Of a stretch of 64,000 nucleotides of DNA, positions 1 through 11,213 are shown piece after piece. Source of the DNA: Thelonectria olida (taxonomy: Eukaryota > Ascomycota > Sordariomycetes > Hypocreales > Nectriaceae); assembly GCA_020736575.1 (NCBI GenBank), contig JAGPYM010000010.1, forward strand, positions 1,178,001-1,242,000, read 5' to 3'. The position numbers were made by a program, and so were the translations under genes. The first letter of the stretch is position 1. The number at the start of each line of letters is the position of its first letter. The notes beneath the pieces are model-generated. The model made no database searches. It was not told the origin of the DNA and was given only the letters and a program-made list of their open reading frames with translations.

Positions 1-2229
1 CGACTGAGTCAGCATCCCCAGTGACATTCTGGCTTTCAGTGGGTATTATATCGGGATATGCTGGGACAAGTGACGCACGAGGCGGAAGCTGATGCTCCTT
101 ATCCGGTTGTACAGTCACGTCGCTATGTGGGCTCAGAATCCGATCTAGAATATAGGTCAAGACCTTCCGCCCCTGCTCACAGATCCGAAACGCTTCATGA
201 GAGGTGTCGACGGCGGCCAATCTTGCAGCGAAGACTGATAAGTCCTGGATGGTCCGGCTCCTTGGTAGCAGCATCTTGTCCGAGCAAGGTTGAAACCGCT
301 CTTGCTTGAGGAGCTCTACAGCTATAGTGGCAGCGCTACGCATGCCATGGAAAATGAGCACGAACGCAACATCCATCTCGAGCATAGCCCCAAGGTCATA
401 GCGTTGCGTGAGAAGCAGGATATCTTCTAGAATGGCTTGCGCTGTGTGTATGAGCTTTTCAGAACTGGTGCCGGTCTTTCGAATCAACAACCGCTGGAGT
501 AGGAGCTCGTTGGAACGATAGTCTTGTTGGAGGACCATCCTTTGTAATATCTCCAGGGGCGGAAGGGCACGGTTATCCATGGAAGTCTTCATAGACTCGC
601 GCATGAACAGCGGTAGCCCGCGCCATGTGTCCTCACTCCTCTCTTGAATGACTTTTGCGAGACTCGAAAGACTCCCCCGCTCATGCCGGGCGAGAGTCAG
701 ATCAAGAATATCTTCGCGGAGCTGGGCGAAAGGAAGCCAGGCTCTGAGCCACGTCGTATGATAGAGACGTCCAGTGTTGCTAAACCCGTTGGCGTCTAAA
801 CCAGCCAACTCAGCGGCTAGCTCTGGGCCCTCTAGGAGGAGCTGCTCGTCTCTGAGGTCCAAAGGGGGGTCGATGCTCATGTATCGATGAGACAGTCGCA
901 TTGGACGACCGAGAAACGCAGCAGTGCTTATTTCGGCGACGTAAATTCTCGTGAGCAGTCGCTTCCTCAGCTCTGCGAGAAAGAAGGGGGTACTGGAGCT
1001 TGAGGATCCGTTCTGGCACAATCCCATTGTGGTAAGGGCGTCGATGGTCTCGCCGCCACTCCGGTATGTATCGAAGCACGTCTCACCCTTGACTGCTCGT
1101 GTCAGTCTCGTATGCTCGTAGAGAAGCCAGACTAACAGATCATCTATTGCGTTACAGTCACGAGAGAAGTCGATACTTGCCTGAGATACCTCAAGCGCAG
1201 TACCTAAGAGATCGCGACGGCTGATATTGCGATCAGTGAGAAATCCGTCAGATTCTCTGAGACAGACGATGCAAAGCCCTACAGCAGTGGCAATGAGACC
1301 AATAAGTTGCCATCTAGGAGCATCACGAATCCCGTGGCTTATCCACTCTGATGGTGATGTGTGCTTGTCGGCCACGATCAGATTCTGCGTAGTTCCCCAT
1401 ATGTTGCGGCACAGCATGGCCTTGGGTTCCAGATCCTTGCTGCTTAAAACTTGTCCATGCTGGTCCCATAGTCGCTGGAGCCATTCCTTCAAGACAAATT
1501 TGGGACATATACATGACCCTTCACTCTCCTTGTACCACCGGTCAACGAAGTAATTGATGGACGATTTATCTTCCAGAAAGGACAAAGTTTTGCACCCACG
1601 AGCGATCTGGTCATTGGAAATGGGCACCTCTTTGGCCTGAGAGTCCTCCAGGCCCGGGAAACTCTCGTCGAGGCCATCTAAGCCGTCCTGAAGAATAGAA
1701 GAGTAAGATGTTTCACCGAGAAAGCCTTGGCTTCCCCCTTGAGCAGATGCCCTTGGCCTTTTGTGGGGGCCATCTCCCTCGTTGGATCGTACAGCGGACT
1801 CTGCCGGAACAGCGCTTTCCACGTACTCTTCGGGGTCTGAGCCCCTGCTATGGGTAATGTACGACAAAGCAGGGCTCTCAAGAGCTCGGGGGGGGTCTGT
1901 TGCACCAGAAGGCTCGGGAGGACAGTGTCGATCCTGGGGAGACTGTTAGAGATCAATGTTTAGCGACAAAGTGAGGGTCAACTTGGTTGGACGAGAATTG
2001 AGAGCGAATTGAGGGCTGGACGGGAAAGTTCACTCACTCGCGTCAACGGGGATGGGTGATAAACACAGCGATCCTTTCGGTTTCTGGTGACACATCTCCC
2101 ACAAGCAGGAACGACATGATCACATCGCAGTTTGCTCTTTCTGCAAGGTTCACATGACCTCAGGCTCCCATTCCGTCTATATCCACTGGTGCCGCTTTTT
2201 CTGCGGTTAACAGCACCTGGCGAACTCAT
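1..2229 (-). CDS. Zn(II)2Cys6 transcription factor, C-terminus cut by window edge
   Basis: Exons 2229..2038 and 1933..1, running off the left edge, at least 708 residues. The intron (2037-1934) has a GTGAGT donor and a CCCCAG acceptor and keeps phase 0. The N-terminus is basic and carries a C6 binuclear zinc cluster near residues 25-52: C-x2-C-x6-C, then C-x2-C-x6-C. Exon 2 stays open for over 640 codons and contains a fungal-specific regulatory middle region, including a stretch around position 880 of the MRLSHRYMSIDPPLDL type seen in fungal transcription-factor homology domains. The first ATG in frame is at 2229; the frame is open further upstream but without an ATG. It should bind DNA in the nucleus as a Gal4-type regulator. 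Targets cannot be inferred. The middle region faintly recalls Rsc3-like factors, but I would not name it so. Confidence 0.88.
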
Positions 2230-2871
2230 GGATATCTGTGTAGGCTCCTGAGACCCAAGCCGGTGATGGCTGGAAAAGGGATGGATTCTCTGATGGAAGT
2301 GATGATGACTCAAGCTAAACCGGCAAGGTTAATTCACCAGAATCAGGCAAATTTGAAGATGGAAAAACGTTGCACTTCAGTTGAGGCCGCTCTCAAATCA
2401 ATGTTGGAGTGTCAACTCAACTGTTATGAGGAAGAACCAACTACATACGAATAAGGATCTGGGCAAGATCACGTGAGGCTAGTCACTTTGCAGGGGAAGG
2501 AAAGTGAGAACTTCCATGGGGAAGGAAATATAGTATGGGTAAGGCAAGTACCTTAAATAAGTCCACGGGAAATGTCACGTTTGATCTACCCTATATTCTT
2601 GATAAAATGAAGGTGGTTTTGAGACTTCATGTGTGCCACAAACGCCTGCTGTTGAGTCGAGTAGGCCACTATCAGCCCACTTCCACGGTTCAACTATCTT
2701 GTTGGATATGTATTCAGGCTGCATCAGACAGTTATTCATAGGAACGTATAGACACTGTCAGACCTCGAAATTATTGGCTATTTATTCGTGAGACGTTCGA
2801 GTCCTTGACTATGTAAGTTTACAGTCATCCGATTATATGGAGTGATGGGCCCGATGTCTCTCCACGATCGT

Positions 2872-2888
2872 GGGGGCGTATAGCCCCC
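2872..2888. repeat. Short GC hairpin
   Basis: A perfect six-base inverted repeat, GGGGGC and GCCCCC, separated by GTATA. It lies alone in intergenic DNA and no function is apparent. Confidence 0.5.
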
Positions 2889-4155
2889 CCCCAAAGTCAT
2901 CGTATCTTCAGTGGGGGGATTTGTGGCCGACGACTAATATTCTTCACCACGATTAATCACTTCAGGTGCCTCGCTTCCTGGGAAGAAACATTAAACTACA
3001 CGGTTGTCTAGCCGGAGCATATCCTTCCTCCTCATCAAAGAGATTCGCCGTCGCTAATAAAGCACCCATGTAACCATTCGCGATCAACGGGAGTTTGCCC
3101 AATCGGGCCCAAGGACGGGGCCCACCAGTTCTCGCGAAGCCGCTCGCCGCCTGAGCCACTGCCTGAGCCGCAGGGTGTGACGGGAGGAGGTGACGGGAGG
3201 CGTTTCACATGCCATGCCAACCATCTGATAAGATTATCTCGCATCAGTTGACGACCACTCGCAAACATCCACCAATCGAACCAACGTCGAAAGGACCGAC
3301 GTCGCGGGGTGACTCGTCTACGACGTTTGATGCGAATAAACTCTGGCTTTATTGCACTTGCTAATTTACCCAGAAGTCTCTTCTTTATGCCGTGATCGAC
3401 AAATAAGGGCAGCCCTTGAAATTAACATTATCTAATATCGTTAACCCTCCGCTTCAGAGCGTGACGGCATCGCACAAAGCAACACTCTGTTCATGACTCA
3501 AAGCATGTTTGCCATGTTTGTCCCTTACAACTCCACCAGTCATACGGAGTGGCCGTGTTTGCTATTACTCCGTCCTCTTCACAAGGCTGGGCGACGGGCG
3601 CCATATCCCTCCCCATCGCGGAATGAGTCCTTTAGTGCGGCCTGTCTGGTTTGTAAGACTTGGTTATTTGTTGCGCAGTTTTCTGCCACTCAGCCAAGTT
3701 CCATTTTATTATTCTTCCGCAGTTCTACCCCATGACCACCATCAGCTCCGCTCCGCAGAACTTTTCAAACCATCCACAAAGTACATACTAAGTTACAAAG
3801 TATGAAGTACATACATAGTCACCACATTTTACCATCGGGGCCGTCTTCCAAGTGACGTGGCCCATGGTCGAGCTGTGGGCTAGACATTGCTTGCATTGTC
3901 TCCTCCCGTCGACATGCGTCAGATGAGCAACAACAACTTATACCCGCCTCCCATCGTCTTCTTATGACAAACAACTCCCGCGTTCCGGTGGGCTTCGACG
4001 GGGACATTTCCGAAGCACCCGGCCTACTTTTTTATTCTTGCTACACCGAAGAGGGGCCCGTTGTGTCTGGCCTCGTTTGCTCATCGTCGACGGGTTCGTT
4101 GCGACTGACGAGACGGAAACGAGTGGATCGCCTGTGCAGGAGAGTGCATCCGGCT

Positions 4156-4185
4156 CCTGGGCCTGGACCTGGACCTGGACCTGGG
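4156..4185. repeat. Hexamer tandem repeat (CCTGGA-type, five units)
   Basis: Five six-base units of the form CCTGGR. A simple-sequence repeat outside any supported gene. Confidence 0.8.
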
Positions 4186-5390
4186 GCTCATGGGCCGATA
4201 CCGCGAGCGCAGAAAGCTCGGCGTTTCAAGCGGTAATGCCGCAGGCTGAACGCAGAGTCCAGGCGAAGGCCTGATTGAGGGCCAGCAACCAGGTCGTAAG
4301 CTCAGGGTTGCGGGTGCCGCACAACAGTCGCGGGCTTTTCTCTCTCTCCTAGTGTTGGAGCTGAGCAGTGCCGTGGGCAGCACGGTGGTTGGAGCCGGAA
4401 CTGCACACTGCACAAATATCTCGATCCGTTTGTGAATGGGACCTTGGTTCAGCAGATCTACGCTCAGGGAAGAAAACCGGAAGCACGGCGCTGGGGCCAT
4501 CTTCCTCGGCTCGCCTGTGAGGGCGGAGTTACGAAGACGTGGAGCGGCAATATGCATCACTTGATGATTGGTGACGTTACGGGCGTCTAGCCATCTTCTT
4601 TTTTCTCTCTTCCTGTCGCGTGCCATGTAGGAAGGGAGAGAAGAGGTTGTCTGATATGCCAAGTTTGCTCGATGATGAGCCCGGCACTCCGGAGTCTGGC
4701 ACCGCTCGCAATGCAAAAGTAGAGCAGTTGCATGGGGTTGAGGCTGCGGAGATTGATAAGATTAGACTGAACAAGGTAGTGACAAAAAAGGATCTTGATA
4801 GCGAAGCGGTGTGACGCCATGGCTGATCTGAATCACGAAGTTATCAGAAAGGTGAGAAGGGCAAGGCCCCAATGAAGCCCTCGCCTCTTCTGGTATTCAG
4901 CTAGAGGTGCTCTATTCTGCATTCTCACGCGAAAGATTCGTAGATTCATCTGGTCAAGCACATTTGTATTCAACTCGTCCCTCAGGACTCTCGCTACCAT
5001 TCAACGAGCCAGAAACTAGACTACTCAGTTTTCTCTTCACAACCATGGAGCTTTTTCTACCAACATGAAAGAAGAAATTGTGCTCGCGACAAAATACATA
5101 AAGCGTCTCGGGGTATATCAAGCCGGCCCTTTCTTCTATGCTTCTCTCTAAGTCTTGAAAATGTGTCGTTGTTGGGCAGGCCTACACTGACAGAAAAAAC
5201 CCACTTCCTAGGTGTTCAACTCCAAGGATTGTTTAAACGCCTCATTATGCCCCGTAATAAACAATGAGAAAAAGGAAACTCCAAAACTAAGGGCAGTCGC
5301 TCCCATGGTTCCCAAACCCGTCTATCCCGTGTAAAAAAAAAATATGATCAGTTTCTCATGTCAAGTCCGTTGAAAATCTCTTCCGTCCCA

Positions 5391-6827
5391 TCACGCAGTC
5401 TCAACTCCTCGCCGGAGCTCTAGTCGTCCAGACTTGCAGGTCCGGGGCATTTTTGTCCTTGAGGCCTCAGCTTCGTCCAGGGCAGAAGAACATGAGACTT
5501 CTGACATACTGCGTTTCAGGGTGGGAAAGGGAGGAACGATGGCGCCGGCGGGGATGTGGTCATCGTCGTGGATGAGAAAATAATCCATCAGCACGGTCGG
5601 GTCCCTTTCGTCTTTTTGATCGAGGTAGGGGTCGTGGTCCCAACTTGATTCCAGGCCTTCCAGATAGGCAGGCGATCTTCTGAGAAACTTCCATGAAAGG
5701 GTGTCATGCTGCATGGCGATGTACAGGGAATCCAGTTTGCCATTGGAGTCAACCACGGCGCAATGGTTGCGGATAAAGTCCCTGTCGTATTCGTCGTTGA
5801 GAAAGATGGGCTCAAGGGGTCGCAGCATAGGCAGGCCCTGAAGCTGTGCAGCGTCACACAGTTTTGCCTGTAGTGGCATCCAAGGCCGGCCCTTCAAGAG
5901 AGAACCGAACGTTCTGGACACGGCGGTTGAGAATGATCCGGCGTCGTCGCCTTCCACGGCCACCATGCGATGGAGGCCGCGGGAAAGGCACCTTTTGTAG
6001 GCCGTAGTATCCTTCTCAAAAGGGAAAGGTTGTTCTCTGGAAGGCATCAGAGAGATATGAATGGTCCACGGCATTGATGATCTAGAAGACGATGAGGATC
6101 GTGTCATAGCAATTGGCGATGGATGGGACAGCCGGTGATGCTCAGGAGTCGCACCTGTGGAGAGCTGGTGGCCATCATTGGATGAGTCGGTTGGGGCAGG
6201 GTCCTGCGGGGGAGACGGGAACGGCTCTGCGCTTTCGAGTTTTTCAATCCTCTCTTCCATCATTTCATCGCTGTCTAGTAACTCCAGCTGACGGTTTTTG
6301 AGCTCCTCCATGTCTCTGCTGGCCCGGGCAATCTGTTGGGTCTGGGCGTGGGAAAATTCTTCGAGGTCCTTCATGCGCTTTTGCAATTGTTCAACCATCT
6401 GCCAGGCAGCGAAACTATTGCGATAGGATCCTTTCAATTCGTTTAGAGCTTCGTCCTTGTTCCTCTCGACGGTCTCTTCAAGCTCGCTAATGCGGGCGAC
6501 CACGCCGCTCAGCCTGTCATGGTCGGAGCGATCAACATTCTCTTCCAGGACTCGAAGGCGCTGCTTAATAGTCTCAATCTCGGCCCTATTTTGGCCAGGC
6601 GAAGGGGCGTCGGAGGCGGCAACGTGAAAGCAGGAGAGATGACCGCAGTGGCATGTGGCACTGGGCAGGCCCTTGTTAAGATCGAAGCCCATGCAGCCAC
6701 AACGTTGGCCCTTGAGCTCAGGGATCATCATGATGTAGCGACATTGTCCCTTGGGTAGGTGAGCGTCGTCGTGGGTTGGGTTCGGCGTCGAGGCCGTCGG
6801 CGGAGAGCGGGAGGGTGAGGGCGGCAT
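5391..6827 (-). CDS. Unknown protein with Cys/His cluster and coiled coil
   Basis: One exon, 478 residues from the first in-frame ATG at 6827; the frame stays open upstream but with no ATG. Residues 1-25 are Pro/Ser-rich. Residues 29-68 carry a compact cluster: Cys29, Cys43, Cys45, Cys59, Cys61, Cys66 and His68, including CGCMGF and CHCGHLSCFH. This resembles small zinc-binding modules in fungal proteins of unknown role. Residues about 78-205 have strong heptad character with many Glu, Leu and Lys, so a long coiled coil is likely. After a Ser/Pro linker, residues about 255-430 look globular with conserved-looking Trp, Phe and Asp, and the C-terminus is basic. I do not recognise a named family. 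The unbroken frame and consistent composition support a real gene. Confidence 0.75.
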   Translation of the reverse strand: MPPSPSRSPPTASTPNPTHDDAHLPKGQCRYIMMIPELKGQRCGCMGFDLNKGLPSATCHCGHLSCFHVAASDAPSPGQNRAEIETIKQRLRVLEENVDRSDHDRLSGVVARISELEETVERNKDEALNELKGSYRNSFAAWQMVEQLQKRMKDLEEFSHAQTQQIARASRDMEELKNRQLELLDSDEMMEERIEKLESAEPFPSPPQDPAPTDSSNDGHQLSTGATPEHHRLSHPSPIAMTRSSSSSRSSMPWTIHISLMPSREQPFPFEKDTTAYKRCLSRGLHRMVAVEGDDAGSFSTAVSRTFGSLLKGRPWMPLQAKLCDAAQLQGLPMLRPLEPIFLNDEYDRDFIRNHCAVVDSNGKLDSLYIAMQHDTLSWKFLRRSPAYLEGLESSWDHDPYLDQKDERDPTVLMDYFLIHDDDHIPAGAIVPPFPTLKRSMSEVSCSSALDEAEASRTKMPRTCKSGRLELRRGVETA

Positions 6828-9800
6828 TGGGGTTCTTCGAACCTTGGAGTCGATAGGTGACGAGAGCGAGATATTTCGGCCATGGAAGGGTTGAAGGGAA
6901 GATGAGGGAGATATGGGATGGAGCAAAAGAGGATCCCGCAGGCAATGGGGACAGGCGGGCGGCTCTAATCATAAGGCAGGGCGATGTCGAGATTCGTGCC
7001 CAGGGATGCTGGGGTTTAGCGATTCCGGCCAACCGTGTTAGCAGGGTACGAGAGGCGAGAGGAGGGGCCCGCGAGTTTGACAAGCTGGGACTTGGTTTGC
7101 GGCGAGCGCGGCGTCCGAAGACTGCGTAGTCGGTAGGTAATGGAAACGGGAACTGGACGAGGCAACAAAGGTAACGGGCTAGCGGACAGAAAGGAGGGAT
7201 CCACTGCTGCGACGTTATCATCCGCTCTCGCCATCCCCATCCACGGCCAACCCACGAATCCCAGACCGGTTGCGCCCGCAGGCTAGCAGATGGCATCACG
7301 GCTCCCACGTCCAGACCCGCAGGGCCATGGCACCACAAGAAAGCACAGGCGACGGGAGGGTGGGGGGTCGCGCGCGAGGGATGGCGATGGAGGGCTCAAA
7401 GGAGGGCAGTGTCGCAGTGAAAGGGCCCCACGGGTAGCCCACGGGAAGGTCCACGATTAGTTCCACGGGTAATCCGTAACTAAGAGTGAAAAGAAGAGGA
7501 GGATGGGAAGAGGAAGGGGAGTGAGTTGAAGAGGGGGGGCGCCTAGCAGGAAAAAAAACGGAACCAGGAGGAGGAACCAGGAACCCGAGGGAGGCGGCGA
7601 CGAAAGAGAGGACCCTGATAGCAAAGCTGGCCTGGCGTTTTCGGTTATTGACTGATTTGTTGACCTGGGCGGGTGTTGCTCGATGACGCGAGAGCAGCGG
7701 TCGGCACAATAATGCGCTGGCTTATGAGATAAATAAAACCGCCCGCTGATGAGATCACCGGCCTCTGACCATGTAATTATGTAGTTATATGTATTCGTAG
7801 AGGTGCAGTGGTACCTCGAGTGGGTGAGGTAACGGGCGGTAGGTGGGTGTGCCAAGTGTATCCTGTGTGCGCTTGAATGATAGCGACCTTGTCCCTCTTG
7901 TTTTCATCATCAGCTAGCCCGTCACGTCTTGTGGACAGAAGGAGGCGCTGTTGGAGACGATAAAAATTTTCCCTCCTCTCTCGCTCACTAGGAAAAAAAA
8001 GAACAATCTTGGTGCCTTGGGGGCGCGTTTGGGGGCGGACTCACGCAACCACGGTCGCAAACGGGCGCAGGGGGTGGTCCCGGAGCTGAACTTGCCAGGG
8101 TGTTTTCCTGGATTGGAGGCCCAAGGATGTTGATCGTGGCCAGGACGTTGCTGGTGATTGATTGATTGATGGATGGGGCCGCCTGCTTGAGACAAGAGGG
8201 TCAAGAGCCCATCTGCCTGCGGGCCGCCAAGCTGATTGATAATGATTAGAGCACCAACACTCGAACAGCACCTTCTATGGATCATGATGGCCCGCCATTT
8301 GCAGCTTGAGCGCTCCTCCGCAAGCCCACAGAAGAATGTGGCCCCCACCCACACACACTCCCAATTCCCCAACCCTCTCAAATGCTCTCGTCTCCTTGTC
8401 AGATTTCTTGTCTCTTCCCCTTTGTGCGAGTCAAACAACGTTGTTCTTGTTGTCGTGTCTTGTCTGCGGGTGGCGGTCTCCTGTGCCTCCCGTAATCATA
8501 GCCTCTGCTGTATAAGTGGTTGTGATACCCAGGTCATTATCATCTTCATGCACCATTCACACTCGCATGCTGCATCACACCCTCTAATCGCCGCCTCCCA
8601 CGCCCGTCGTCAAACCCCCCTCACGGCCCTCCCTTGCCCCCCTTGTGGCCCTGGCTCTTGTCCCTGCCTGTCCCCGTTTTGGCTCTGCTTGCTGTGAGTT
8701 GGCGGCGTTTTCTCGGTCCACGCACACTCTTGCTCTTTGTCACTTGGTACGTAAGGTAAATAGCTGTTCGCAGCGATCGGACTCCGAGGGACTCCATCGA
8801 CCCAAAGCACTCAAGGGACTCGAGAGACCCAGCAACTCCAGGTGCAAGGGAAAATTGGAGCTGTCACGCAGCTCCGAACAGCGGAATGCGACCCCTGTCG
8901 CGAAATATTGGGGGAGGCGAGACCTCCTGACAGTGAAGAAGCTTTCCGTGCATATTCTCGTCGTGTTTCAACGCTTGGTTGCTTGTTGTTGGCCCGAGGT
9001 TGGCATATTGCTCATTCAACCGTGGGAGCACGAGATAGCTGTGAAACCAGGTACGTACTTCATGAATATCTCTGCATTTGCATCGCCTTGCTTTTGCTTT
9101 TTGCTAAGGCCATTGGCTTGGCCGGGGTGTTGTCCCTGCATGTCTGAGTCTGACTTATCATCGACCTTTGCCCGTTCTCGTTATCTCCAGCGACTGAGCC
9201 TCCTTTGTGCGCGTCTTGTTCGCAGGAGTAGCGGGCGGTATGCGCGATGCGGAATGCGGTGACTGGAGCGGTATGTGGGCGCGCAAGCCAAGGGCCCAAA
9301 GAGAGAGTCTTTTCTCTCGCCTTGCCAGCTTGCCAAAAGGCTCTGTGCGTGCGAGCTCTTTGTGGTTTTCCCTCTGCGTGGAGTTGGCGTGGACGCACAG
9401 GAGCGCGGGACCCTGACGACCCTGGCCACAGCCACACACACAGTCACACCCTTTCCTCGATTCGCATCAATCCATCAGGGTGGGTGGAAGTTGTGGACAT
9501 GGCGAGAGCTGCGCGCGGCAGGCTGGTAAAACCTCCGTATGCAAAGTACATTCTCCGCAATGCAACTGACTGGTTCAAGTTGGGGTTTGATGGCGGGAGA
9601 GAGGATGAGATTGTGTGACTCCAACAACTGGCAATGGCCCTGTTCCTGTTCGCAGTACGTTTCTATTTTACTGGTGGCTGGCCCTGGTCGTACCCTTGCC
9701 GTTGCCCTTCTCCAACCAATGCCCACGTGCAATCAGTCCGATAACGGGGACCCAATTAAGTTATGTATATTCCACGACGTCGTTTCGTGATCCCTCATGC

Positions 9801-9855
9801 AATCTGGCGGAGCTGCAACACCAACTACCCGTACGGTACTTTGTACTCCGTCACC
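6828..9855. other. Divergent intergenic region, 3.0 kb, no supported gene
   Basis: Lies head-to-head between the Cys-cluster gene and the Ser/Arg-rich gene. It is rich in pyrimidine tracts on the plus strand (about 8330-8700) and has a GATT run at 8156-8170. ORFs here are short, overlap each other and lack protein features. It probably holds two promoters and long 5' leaders. Confidence 0.55.
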
Positions 9856-10776
9856 ATGGGGACCTTCAGTGCCGCTGTTGCATCATTGCTTGATACATAC
9901 TCAAAGTGTTTATCATTACTCACAACCTTCCGCGGGTCCAGATCCGGCGGTGACGCTGATACTAATGTCCCCTTCGCCAACCTCCAACCGAGCCTGCTAG
10001 GCACATCTCTACGCTCTGACCAAGCGAGTATTCGTGAGGCCTACTCGTCTCGGCTCTCCCAGAATGGAGCTCGTTTCGAAAAGGGTGATGGTGAGTTTAT
10101 CCTGTCCTCGTGCATCTGCAAAAAAAAAACCCGCCTTCCTCGTGCGTCTAAAAATGAATGCTTGTCTTCAGCTGCATCCCGATCGGCATTGAAACGCATC
10201 GTGAGGAAACTCGCCGCCGCGTTGGCCGAAGTTATCCGGAGCCTGGAGGGAAGCGAATCTCCGGCAATTGACTACAACTCGTTATTGGCTCTGTCGCATG
10301 GCTCAAGCTTGGACGCAGTCCGGACCATCGAGGATCTCTCCAGCCGAGTCAGTTCAAAAGCGAGTACCAGCAGCAGCTCACGACGCAGTGTTGTGAGCAG
10401 GGGTAGACCGAGATCCAGACGTCATCATCGGCAGTCTGGTGATAAGATGGAAAAGAGGACAACAAATAAGCAAAGTGCCGCCAAGTCCAATTCAAAGAGG
10501 AAGAAGAGCAAGACCAAGAAATCGCCAAGCGAGTCGTCCAATCGCAATCGCCGTCGCCGTCGCCATCCATCATCCCTCAGTCGCCATGCTGGAGATGGAG
10601 CTGTGTACGAGAAACGGGTTTCCATTTTCACCATATCGTCTGACAGCACCAAACTCGGTGAGATCAGACGACGAGATTCAAGGCCATGGATAGGGTCGGC
10701 GAAAGCCACATACCCGCTGTATGCGTATCCTCTTGATGAGGGCAAGCGACAAAAAAAGTGGTGGAAACTATTCTGA
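9856..10776 (+). CDS. Unknown Ser/Arg-rich basic protein
   Basis: Exons 9856..10090 and 10172..10776, 279 residues. The start has a strong context (CACCATGGGG); an upstream in-frame ATG at 9763 would add 31 unlikely residues. The 81-base intron (GTGAGT donor, TTCAG acceptor) is a multiple of three without a stop, so retention would insert 27 residues. The N-terminal 150 residues look helical, opening with MGTFSAAVASLLDTYSK. Residues about 165-250 are a very basic Ser/Arg/Lys tract with several possible nuclear localisation signals. The C-terminus ends KKWWKLF. No named family is recognised. The layout suggests a conserved filamentous-fungal protein, possibly nuclear. Confidence 0.7.
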   Translation: MGTFSAAVASLLDTYSKCLSLLTTFRGSRSGGDADTNVPFANLQPSLLGTSLRSDQASIREAYSSRLSQNGARFEKGDGEFILSSCICKKKTRLPRASKNECLSSAASRSALKRIVRKLAAALAEVIRSLEGSESPAIDYNSLLALSHGSSLDAVRTIEDLSSRVSSKASTSSSSRRSVVSRGRPRSRRHHRQSGDKMEKRTTNKQSAAKSNSKRKKSKTKKSPSESSNRNRRRRRHPSSLSRHAGDGAVYEKRVSIFTISSDSTKLGEIRRRDSRPWIGSAKATYPLYAYPLDEGKRQKKWWKLF

Positions 10777-11213
10777 AGCGAACAGCTCCTGGCGAGTAGT
10801 TTGTAGCCCATCGTTGTTTGAGGACAAAGTGCAATGCCGTTTATGAGAGTAATTAATTATACGAATAATAATGAAGCTCAAAATAAGATCGTGGGGCCGT
10901 GCGAAACCATGCCAACATCCAGCCTTTTAACACTGTGCAGCCTGCCACAATTCGATTTGGCCAGCCCCGCAATCCAAAAAAACCACCAGCGAATGCCCCG
11001 CCAGCACGTTACTCGGACTTCAAGTGTGCGTCCATACAGACGACGGACGACATCAGCAGTATTCGAACCATCTCATAGCTCGACTCGGGCGACAACCACA
11101 CCGACGCGATCGCCGACAAGGGATATCTGGGACACTGTTATCCGCTCACACTTACTCGGCACCACCATTCGCGCCAACCCTCCTGGTGATGAATTGGCCC
11201 TCGTAGCGTCATC
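10777..11213. other. Short intergenic / SRP72 leader
   Basis: 437 bases between two plus-strand genes. It holds the 3' end of the first and the promoter and leader of SRP72. Nothing else is seen. Confidence 0.6.

Larger units (their letters stand above)
2230..5390. other. Intergenic, 3.2 kb, no supported gene
   Basis: Upstream region of the C6 factor and downstream region of the next minus-strand gene. Only short overlapping ORFs without domain features are present. Notable items are a GGGGGC/GCCCCC hairpin at 2872-2888 and a five-unit hexamer repeat at 4156-4185. Confidence 0.6.

Noticed and set aside
4081..4716. 211-codon minus-strand ORF over the hexamer repeat
   Set aside because: Low-complexity Arg/Pro/Ser translation driven by the repeat and GC bias; no domain or splice support.
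8236..9262. Overlapping plus-strand ORFs of 150-205 codons
   Set aside because: Different frames overlap with equal support, Cys- and Ser-rich noise from pyrimidine tracts, and no family features.
11050..11070. B-box-like GGTTCGAATAC on the minus strand
   Set aside because: No 5' half of a tRNA or A box nearby; lies in the SRP72 leader.
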